From contig JBBDWN010000002.1 of assembly GCA_040902855.1 (NCBI GenBank), positions 1 through 10,065 of the forward strand: DNA of 10,065 nucleotides. The letters run 5' to 3'. The translations under genes and the position numbers were made by a program. This stretch comes from DATHWB01 sp040902855 (GTDB lineage Bacteria > Actinomycetota > Acidimicrobiia > Spongiisociales > ZC4RG35). Shown piece after piece: positions 1-4,844 of the stretch (position 1 is its first letter; the number at the start of each line of letters is the position of its first letter). The notes beneath the pieces are model-generated. The model was not told the DNA's origin and made no database searches. It worked only from the letters and a program-made list of their open reading frames with translations.

Positions 1-89
1 CGTTCGTGTGCGAGGACTTCGTGTGCCAAGCGCCAGTCAAGAACGCGGCGGCGCTGGAAGCGCAACTCGAGGCGATCCGGGGACGCTGA
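1..89 (+). CDS. C-terminal end of a YyaL/DUF255-like thioredoxin-domain protein (partial, 5' end outside window)
   Basis: Reading from position 3, 28 codons run to a TGA at 87-89: FVCEDFVCQAPVKNAAALEA followed by QLEAIRGR. The short motif with two cysteines followed by Q-A-P-V near the extreme C-terminus resembles the end of the large YyaL / SPATA20 family (N-terminal thioredoxin-like DUF255 plus an alpha/alpha-barrel), whose members end in a similar C-x(3-6)-C-x-x-P segment. The function of that family is poorly defined. Only the tail is visible, so the assignment rests on this motif. The gene converges on the minus-strand operon that ends at 249. Confidence 0.55.
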   Translation, partial: FVCEDFVCQAPVKNAAALEAQLEAIRGR

Positions 90-95
90 GAAACA

Positions 96-110
96 GCCGG
101 CGTAGCCGGC
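96..110 (+). terminator. Short GC hairpin just after the YyaL-like stop codon (weak terminator candidate)
   Basis: GCCGGC (96-101) and GCCGGC (105-110) are self-complementary and can form a 6-bp stem with a 3-nt loop, starting 6 nt downstream of the stop at 89. There is no T-run after it, so it is not a canonical intrinsic terminator. High-GC actinobacteria often use U-poor hairpins, which makes a role possible but unproven. Confidence 0.25.
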
Positions 111-137
111 CTGCCTATCCGCTGACCTGTGATGTGA

Positions 138-210
138 GGAACCCGGGACACGCTGCCTGAAAGGGAGGGCGGTGTCACACGGCAAGCTCGTGATACGCGT
201 CCCGGGTTCC
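138..210. repeat. Long inverted repeat with 15-nt arms in the convergent intergenic gap
   Basis: GGAACCCGGGACACG (138-152) is the reverse complement of CGCGTCCCGGGTTCC (196-210) except at one position: 12 consecutive pairs, an A/C mismatch, then 2 more pairs. The loop is 43 nt, and within it TGCC (154-157) can pair with GGCA (181-184). The element lies between the 3' ends of two convergent genes (stops at 89 and 249), so it could act as a bidirectional transcription terminator or 3'-end stabiliser. The loop is long and there is no T-tract, so it could equally be a structured RNA or a protein-binding site. The rest of the 159-nt gap shows no ORF that looks real. Confidence 0.5.
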
Positions 211-248
211 GTACAGATGCAACGCCGACAGGGACTCCGCAGTTCCTG

Positions 249-1112
249 TCAGCGGGCGGATTCCGCCAGGGCGAGGGCGCCTGCGATGCCGGCGTTGTCT
301 CCCAGACCTGGGGCGACCACGAACCCTGCAAGATGCTCAGGCTGGATCGCATAGCCGGCCATCATTTCGACGAGACGGTCATTGGTCGCCGTGTGAAGAC
401 TCCGCAGATGTGAAACCCCGCCGCCCATCACGATGACGTCGGGGGCGAGGGTGTAGACGAACTGGCGGAAACCGGCGGCGAGATAGTGGGCTTCGATCGC
501 AACCGCCTCGTCGAGATCCGCTCCCAATTCGTCCGCCGACCGGCCCCAGCGGGCGCGCATGGCAGTTCCGGAGGCCATCCCCTCGAGACAGTCGAAGTGG
601 AACGGGCACACGCCTGGGAACGTGTCCCCCTCCAGCCGCGCCACGCTGACGTGACCCATCTCCGGATGGACCAGGCCCGGCAATGCCCGGCCCTCGATGG
701 CAGCTCCACCGCCGAGACCCGTTCCAACAGTCACGTAGAGGACCGACGAGTGACCCGACCCCGCCCCCCACGCCGCCTCGGCGACCGCCGCAGCGTTGAC
801 GTCGGTGTCGATGGCGATCGGAACGTCGAGCACGGCTCGTACGGCTTCCACCAGATCGGCTCCCGCCCAATGGGGTTTCGGCGTCGATGTGATCCGGCCG
901 AATTCCGGATGCCCTCTTCGAGTCTCGACCGGGCCGAAGGTGGCGATCCCGACCGCGTCCACCGGATGGTCAGCGAAATACGCCTGGACCTGTGGCAACG
1001 TCTCTGCCGGTGTGGTCGTGGGGATCCGGACGACGTCGGAGATGTCGTCGGGGCCGGAGCCCACCGCACAGACGAACTTGGTCCCGCCTGCTTCGACTCC
1101 TCCGTAACGCAC
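249..1112 (-). CDS. ROK-family sugar kinase, probable fructokinase
   Basis: A 287-residue protein predicted to phosphorylate fructose (or a related hexose) at the 6-position with ATP in the cytoplasm. The N-terminus carries the ROK phosphate-binding motif GGVEAGGTKF (4-13). The catalytic Asp is D104 in DTDVNAAA, and a second nucleotide-binding glycine stretch is VTVGTGLGGG (127-136). The zinc site typical of the fructokinase branch is visible as H154 with C169, H172 and C175 (CPFHFDC). MGGGVS near 229-234 is the adenosine-site glycine motif. The length is normal for GmuE/ScrK-type enzymes. I chose the GTG at 1112 because it gives the family N-terminus. An in-frame GTG at 1133, overlapping the cysM stop as GTGA, would add seven residues and suggests translational coupling. 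Neither start has a clear ribosome binding site. It is the last gene of the operon, and a link to cysteine synthesis is not obvious. The exact sugar is inferred from the family. Confidence 0.85.
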   Translation of the reverse strand: MRYGGVEAGGTKFVCAVGSGPDDISDVVRIPTTTPAETLPQVQAYFADHPVDAVGIATFGPVETRRGHPEFGRITSTPKPHWAGADLVEAVRAVLDVPIAIDTDVNAAAVAEAAWGAGSGHSSVLYVTVGTGLGGGAAIEGRALPGLVHPEMGHVSVARLEGDTFPGVCPFHFDCLEGMASGTAMRARWGRSADELGADLDEAVAIEAHYLAAGFRQFVYTLAPDVIVMGGGVSHLRSLHTATNDRLVEMMAGYAIQPEHLAGFVVAPGLGDNAGIAGALALAESAR

Positions 1113-1129
1113 CCCGTGGAGAGTAGGAG

Positions 1130-2101
1130 TCACCACAAGGTCGAGTCTGCAACCGCCTCCACTGCCTCCTCGACCGAACCCGAGTACACGCCGGTCGACA
1201 AATACTTCCAACCCGCATCTGGCAACAAGGTGACCACGACGGAACCTTCGGGCGAAGCCGCCGCCCGGCGCACGGCGGCGTGGACCGCCGCCCCGGACGA
1301 CGGCCCGACGAACAGGCCCTCCTCGTCTGCGAGTCGCCGCATCATCGCGATCGACGGACCCGTTCTGACGAGCACCCGGCCATCGAGGGCGGTCGGATCG
1401 AACACCGGCGGGATGTAGCCGTCGGCCATCGAACGCAGACCCGAGATCGTCTCTCCGGCCGGAGGTTCGGCGGCAACGATCTCGATTGCCGGAAACGAGC
1501 GCCGCAGTGCGCGTCCGACACCCATGACGGTGCCGCCGGTGCCCAGGGTGGCAACGAATGCCGACGGGGCTGCCTCGCCGAGTTCTTCCAGTTGCCACTC
1601 GATCTCCGGACCGGTGGTCGCTTCGTGAGCCCCCGGGTTGGCGGCGTTCTCGTACTGATGCAGCATGACCTCGCCTGTCTGTGCGGCCCGGAGCTCCGCC
1701 CGTCGAACCGCACCATTCGAACCTTCGGCGCCAGGAGTGAACTCGACCGCGGCTCCGAACGCCTCCAACAGGTCGAGGCGTTCGCGCGACACGTTGTCTG
1801 GAATCAGCACCGAGAAGCGGTGCCCGAGCATTCGGGCGATCCGGGCAAGGGCGATCCCGGTGTTTCCCGAGGACGGCTCGACGATGTCAGCAGGACCGGC
1901 CAGCGAGCCGTCCGCTTCGGCGGCGGCCACCATGGCGGCGGCAATGCGGTCCTTCACCGAGCCTGTCGGCTGGTGCCACTCGGCCTTGGCGTAGATTCGC
2001 CGGCCTGGCGGGGAGATCCGGTCGAGACGCACCAGCGGAGTTTCGACAACGCCAAGCTGGCGCATTCGGCCGGCGTCGACTCCGGCACGGGCGATCGTCA
2101 T
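1130..2101 (-). CDS. cysM: CysO-dependent O-phosphoserine sulfhydrylase (cysteine synthase CysM)
   Basis: A 323-residue PLP fold-type II enzyme. It should react the aminoacrylate formed from O-phosphoserine with thiocarboxylated CysO, yielding CysO-cysteine. The PLP lysine is K50 (PTGSVKDR), the substrate-loop motif is EPSSGNTG (75-82) and the phosphate-cradle motif is GTGGT (187-191). Two features point to the mycobacterial CysM type rather than CysK: R223 in GLRSMADGYIP aligns with the arginine (R220 of M. tuberculosis CysM) that recognises the phosphate of O-phosphoserine, and the C-terminus has DAGWKYLSTGVYSGS followed by a terminal LW, as in that enzyme. Its ATG overlaps the cysO stop as ATGA (2098-2101), which fits obligate partnership and coupled translation. 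The partner assignment is very strong from the neighbours. Activity with free sulfide or O-acetylserine cannot be excluded. Confidence 0.95.
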   Translation of the reverse strand: MTIARAGVDAGRMRQLGVVETPLVRLDRISPPGRRIYAKAEWHQPTGSVKDRIAAAMVAAAEADGSLAGPADIVEPSSGNTGIALARIARMLGHRFSVLIPDNVSRERLDLLEAFGAAVEFTPGAEGSNGAVRRAELRAAQTGEVMLHQYENAANPGAHEATTGPEIEWQLEELGEAAPSAFVATLGTGGTVMGVGRALRRSFPAIEIVAAEPPAGETISGLRSMADGYIPPVFDPTALDGRVLVRTGPSIAMMRRLADEEGLFVGPSSGAAVHAAVRRAAASPEGSVVVTLLPDAGWKYLSTGVYSGSVEEAVEAVADSTLW

Positions 2102-2373
2102 CCGCCGGCCACAGCGGGAAGAATCGTGATCTCGGTGCGGTCGTCGACTGTCGTGTCGAGGCCTGCGAGATAGCGGATGTCCTCGTCGTCCACGAAGACG
2201 TTCATGAACACCGGCAAACCGCCATCGGGCGAGGTGAGTTGCTCGCCGAGCTTCGGGAAGTCACGGGACACGTGGTCGAAGACCTCGCCGACCGTCGAGC
2301 CTGTCACTTCGATGGTCCGGCTTCCGCCGACGTGGCCACGGAGGATGGTGGGAAGGTTGATCGTTGCACTCAT
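2098..2373 (-). CDS. cysO: Sulfur carrier protein CysO (ubiquitin-like, MoaD/ThiS fold)
   Basis: A 91-residue beta-grasp protein whose C-terminal Gly-Gly is adenylated and converted to a thiocarboxylate, the sulfur donor for cysteine synthesis by CysM. It starts MSATINLPTILRGHVGG, similar to the PTILR-x-H-x-GG start of mycobacterial CysO, has a central FVDDEDIRY segment (60-68) and ends ILPAVAGG, with the exposed diglycine required for activation. The exact C-terminal GG means no proteolytic maturation is needed. An ATG at 2373 is supported by an AGAGGA ribosome binding site at 2381-2386 (7-nt spacer) and by the ATGA overlap with the end of mec. A longer in-frame reading up to 2571 is just the antiparallel shadow of mec. 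Confidence 0.96.
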   Translation of the reverse strand: MSATINLPTILRGHVGGSRTIEVTGSTVGEVFDHVSRDFPKLGEQLTSPDGGLPVFMNVFVDDEDIRYLAGLDTTVDDRTEITILPAVAGG

Positions 2374-2780
2374 TGTCTGGTCCTCTTCTCGAAGGTGATG
2401 GGTTCGTCGTGTATCTGTCCCTGGATGATCCAGAAACCCCGAACGACCGGGCGGTCCTCCATGCCGATGACCACGTAGAGCCACTCGGGGTCGGGGGCGA
2501 GCCGCACGTCGGTGGGCGACGGGTGGGCTGCCGAGTGGGGGTGGCTGTGGAACACGCCGCCGATCTCCCAACCCTGGGCTTCGGCATGTCGCAGCGCCTT
2601 GAAGTGCTCGCGCGGTTCGATGGTGTAGTTCGTCGACGACCGCAGGCTGTTGGTGAGCGGATACGCCATCCGTATCCGACCGGACTCGTCCATGGCCAGG
2701 AGTCCGCAGGACTCTTCCGGGTGGCAGTTCTCGGCATGGGAGAGCATCGCCTCGAGTATCTGGTGGTCGGCGCGGATCAC
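2370..2780 (-). CDS. mec: JAMM-family zinc metalloprotease Mec+ (CysO-cysteine peptidase)
   Basis: A 136-residue JAB1/MPN/Mov34 metalloprotease predicted to hydrolyse the CysO-cysteine adduct, releasing free cysteine and regenerating CysO. The full JAMM signature is present: glutamate E23 in PEESCGLL, then H78 and H80 in HSHPHS, S88 and D91 in HPSPTD (H-x-H-x7-S-x2-D). These provide the zinc ligands and catalytic acid. The N-terminus VIRADHQILEAM closely follows the mycobacterial Mec start. The GTG at 2780 overlaps the stop of the thioredoxin-like gene as GTGA, and a strong GAGGGAG ribosome binding site lies at 2786-2792 with a 5-nt spacer. It is followed directly by cysO (ATGA overlap), reproducing the mec-cysO-cysM order of Mycobacterium. 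Confidence 0.95.
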   Translation of the reverse strand: MIRADHQILEAMLSHAENCHPEESCGLLAMDESGRIRMAYPLTNSLRSSTNYTIEPREHFKALRHAEAQGWEIGGVFHSHPHSAAHPSPTDVRLAPDPEWLYVVIGMEDRPVVRGFWIIQGQIHDEPITFEKRTRQ

Positions 2781-3139
2781 GCCGACTCCCTCACCACTCC
2801 GCCGGAGGACGCCACCGCCAGGATGGTGTCGACGTCGACCACCGCGCTCCGACCGCTGCGCCGCAACGCGATGTCACCCCGCATGTCGGCGACGACGACC
2901 GTCGGCAGAGATCGAACTCCCACTCCCAGACCCGACACCGACACGTCGACCGTCCGGTACTCGGCGCCGGCGGCGTCGAGGGCCGCGATCAACGGTGGGC
3001 ACAACCGACAATCAGGGCCGGTGAACACGGTAATCCCCGGTTGAACGCTCAGGCTTCTCGGGCGCATCCGCTCCCGGATCAAGACGACCGCCAGCGCCAG
3101 TCCGACCACGATGAACAAGATCAGGAACCGTTCGATCAT
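2777..3139 (-). CDS. Membrane-anchored thioredoxin/glutaredoxin-like protein with a CRLC motif
   Basis: A 120-residue protein with one N-terminal hydrophobic helix (about residues 4-21), a run of arginines right after it (R22, R24, R26, R28) and then a small thioredoxin-fold domain. The domain begins ITVFTGPDCRLCPP, with the redox pair C44 and C47, and has the cis-proline motif SLPTVVV (P79). Under the positive-inside rule the arginine cluster puts the domain on the cytoplasmic side. The CRLC centre is neither the CGPC of thioredoxin nor the CPYC of glutaredoxin, but resembles DUF836/glutaredoxin-like proteins. The ATG at 3139 overlaps the DUF4395 stop (ATGA) and its own stop overlaps mec (GTGA), so it is tightly embedded in the CysO operon. 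A role in reducing or passing sulfur to the CysO pathway is inference. No clear ribosome binding site is seen. Confidence 0.8.
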   Translation of the reverse strand: MIERFLILFIVVGLALAVVLIRERMRPRSLSVQPGITVFTGPDCRLCPPLIAALDAAGAEYRTVDVSVSGLGVGVRSLPTVVVADMRGDIALRRSGRSAVVDVDTILAVASSGGVVRESA

Positions 3140-3555
3140 CGGCCGAGCGTCCGTTCATAGAGGATGCAGCCCACGCATATCCGGGCGGCGGCAGCGAGGG
3201 CCGCCAGGGCCGTGACGATCAGAGTCAGCGTCCATCCGAGGGCGATGGCCCCCGCGTAGAGCGCCACGCTTGCCGCACCCAGGAAGAGGGCACCGAGCAT
3301 CTGGGAGAAGCGCGGCGGGGCAGCCGGCTCGAACTCGGTGGGACTCTGGATGCGCGGTCGGACGAGTCCCACGTAGATCCGAGTGAACGGAGCCACCGTC
3401 GGACCGCCCAACCACGACACGGCCAGGATCACGAACGTGACGACAACCAACACGCGCAGATCGAGGACGAACGCGGCAGCGGTCAGCAGCGCGACAAGTG
3501 CTTGATTGAACCGGGGAACATTGACATCGACCATCGGGGTGGCAGTAGCTGACAT
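3136..3555 (-). CDS. DUF4395 family membrane protein
   Basis: A 139-residue integral membrane protein with four likely transmembrane segments, in two pairs (about 19-33 and 34-50; 86-106 and 107-125). They are separated by a hydrophilic segment with FTRIYVGLVRPRI (57-69). The start VDVNVPRFNQ and the C-terminal CVGCILY (cysteines C127 and C130) are characteristic of DUF4395, a family of unknown function. The CxxC at the end of the last helix could take part in a thiol exchange with the thioredoxin-like protein encoded next, whose ATG overlaps this stop codon. The ATG at 3555 has a good AGGAG ribosome binding site (3562-3566, 6-nt spacer). An internal ATG at codon 8 is possible but less well placed. 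The 78-nt gap separating it from the moeZ-like gene shows no convincing promoter or terminator. Confidence 0.85.
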   Translation of the reverse strand: MSATATPMVDVNVPRFNQALVALLTAAAFVLDLRVLVVVTFVILAVSWLGGPTVAPFTRIYVGLVRPRIQSPTEFEPAAPPRFSQMLGALFLGAASVALYAGAIALGWTLTLIVTALAALAAAARICVGCILYERTLGR

Positions 3556-3561
3556 GGAGGA

Positions 3562-3566
3562 CTCCT
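3562..3566 (-). promoter_or_regulatory. Ribosome binding site of the DUF4395 gene
   Basis: AGGAG on the minus strand, 6 nt before the ATG at 3555. It is one of the few canonical Shine-Dalgarno sites in this operon and decides the start codon. It comes after a 78-nt untranslated gap, so translation of the five downstream overlapping genes probably begins with ribosomes loaded here, with further loading at mec and cysO. Confidence 0.65.
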
Positions 3567-3633
3567 GAGAAAGTGGCGCGAGATTGCGGCGGCGCCGACG
3601 GGGACTGTGGTGCTGGCGGTGGGGCCGGGGCGG

Positions 3634-4812
3634 TCAGACGGTGCGAGCGACCGAACCGGCCGGCATACACAGGTCGTCGTACTCGACGATCGCCGGCGGC
3701 ATCGACTCGTCGGCGCAGGCCGGACAGTCGGGGTTGCGGCGGAGCTTCAGCTTGCGGAAGTCCTGAGTGAGAGCGTCGTAGGTGAGGAGCTGTCCTGTGA
3801 GCGGCTCACCGATACCGAGCAGCAGCTTGATCGCTTCCATCGCCTCGATCGAACCGACGATTCCGGGCAGCACACCCAGCACACCCGCCTCCGCGCATGA
3901 CGGGGCGAGTTCGGGAGGGGGAGGCTGGGGGAAAAGGCAGCGGTAGCAGGGGCCGACATAGGGATGGAAGACGCTGGCTTGGCCTTCGAACCGGAAGATC
4001 GCGCCATGCACGACCGGGATCCTGAGATGCAGCGACGCATCGTTGATCAGGTAGCGGGTGGGGAAGTTGTCCCCGCCGTCCACGACGATGTCGTAGCCGG
4101 ACATGATCTCGAGCACGTTGTCTGCGGAGAGTCGCTCGCGGTACGGCTCGATCTTCACATCGGGATTCAACGCCTGCAGGGTCTGACGGGCGGACTCCAC
4201 CTTTGATTCACCCAGTCGGTCCATGTTGTGAAGGATCTGGCGCTGCAGATTGCTGGCATCGACGACGTCGAAGTCGACAATCCCGAGCGTGCCGACTCCG
4301 GCCGCCGCCAGATACATGGCGGCGGGGGACCCGAGACCACCGGCACCGATCAGGAGGACCTTCGAGTCCAACAACTTGGCCTGTCCCTCTTCGCCCACCT
4401 CGGGCAGCAGGGTGTGACGGCTGTAGCGAGCCTTCTGATCCTGATTGAGCGTCACCGGTTCTGCCCAAGGACGGCCCTCGTTCTTCCAGCGGCCGAAACC
4501 ACCGGTCAACGAGGTGACATCGAGGTAGCCCATGTCCTTGAGCGACTTGGCCGCCAAGGCGGACCGGGCGCCTCCGGCGCAATACAGGACGATCGGCGTG
4601 GACTGGTCGGGGACCTGCATGGCGATGTTCGCCTCGAGCAAACCGCGCGGGATGTGCTTGGTGCCGACGATGGCGCCCTGCGAATACTCGTCGCCCTCGC
4701 GAACGTCCACCAGCACGAAATCACCGCCGAGACGGGCGGCAAGAGAGGCCGAGTCGATCTCGGCGATCTCCCGCTTGGCCTGTGCGATGAGTTCTGAGTA
4801 GGTCAGAGCCAT
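3634..4812 (-). CDS. MoeZ-like CysO-activating enzyme: N-terminal rhodanese domain fused to a ThiF/MoeB adenylyltransferase
   Basis: A 392-residue two-domain enzyme predicted to adenylate the C-terminal glycine of CysO (and perhaps MoaD or ThiS) and then transfer persulfide sulfur to it. Residues about 5-118 are a rhodanese domain with active-site C78 in VLYCAGGARS. Residues about 125-380 are an E1-like domain with the ATP motif GAGGLGS (156-162), DFDVVDASNLQRQ (180-192), VVDGGDN (243-249) and the conserved PSCAEAGVLG cysteine C306. Two CxxC zinc pairs are C289/C292 and C363/C366. In MoeZ, MOCS3 and Uba4 the rhodanese domain follows the E1 domain; here the order is reversed. The ATG at 4812 starts exactly at the rhodanese domain (MALTYSELIA), and the reading upstream of it is the ctaA shadow. 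The leader is 32 nt with no strong ribosome binding site. A possible -10 (TAGTTT, 4847-4842) spans the ctaA stop. A role in molybdopterin synthesis instead is possible, but the neighbours argue for CysO. Confidence 0.9.
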   Translation of the reverse strand: MALTYSELIAQAKREIAEIDSASLAARLGGDFVLVDVREGDEYSQGAIVGTKHIPRGLLEANIAMQVPDQSTPIVLYCAGGARSALAAKSLKDMGYLDVTSLTGGFGRWKNEGRPWAEPVTLNQDQKARYSRHTLLPEVGEEGQAKLLDSKVLLIGAGGLGSPAAMYLAAAGVGTLGIVDFDVVDASNLQRQILHNMDRLGESKVESARQTLQALNPDVKIEPYRERLSADNVLEIMSGYDIVVDGGDNFPTRYLINDASLHLRIPVVHGAIFRFEGQASVFHPYVGPCYRCLFPQPPPPELAPSCAEAGVLGVLPGIVGSIEAMEAIKLLLGIGEPLTGQLLTYDALTQDFRKLKLRRNPDCPACADESMPPAIVEYDDLCMPAGSVARTV

Positions 4813-4844
4813 GTGATGTGGTGGGTCGCGATCTTCGAATGAAA

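Noticed and set aside
138..210. Sulfur-related riboswitch (SAM-type) in the inverted repeat
   Set aside because: It lies downstream, not upstream, of the sulfur genes, and I could not match any SAM riboswitch core; kept only as an unexplained inverted repeat.
172..354. Small plus-strand open frame of 60 codons
   Set aside because: Runs through the inverted repeat and into the antisense of the ROK gene, composition is typical of spurious frames, and no convincing ribosome binding site decides it.
486..1418. Plus-strand open frame of 310 codons opposite the ROK and cysM genes
   Set aside because: High-GC antisense shadow: Arg/Pro/Ser-rich low-information protein, while the minus strand encodes two complete enzymes with intact motifs.
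1134..1598. N-terminal extension of the ROK kinase reading frame up to 1598
   Set aside because: It lies entirely antiparallel-free but in another frame of cysM, is Arg/Gly-rich without family similarity, and the ROK family start (GGVEAGGTK) lies right after 1112.
1280..2173. Plus-strand open frame of 297 codons opposite cysM
   Set aside because: Antisense shadow of cysM; no recognisable domain and no ribosome binding site.
2364..3044. Plus-strand open frame of 226 codons opposite mec and the thioredoxin-like gene
   Set aside because: Opposite strand carries overlapping genes with complete catalytic motifs.
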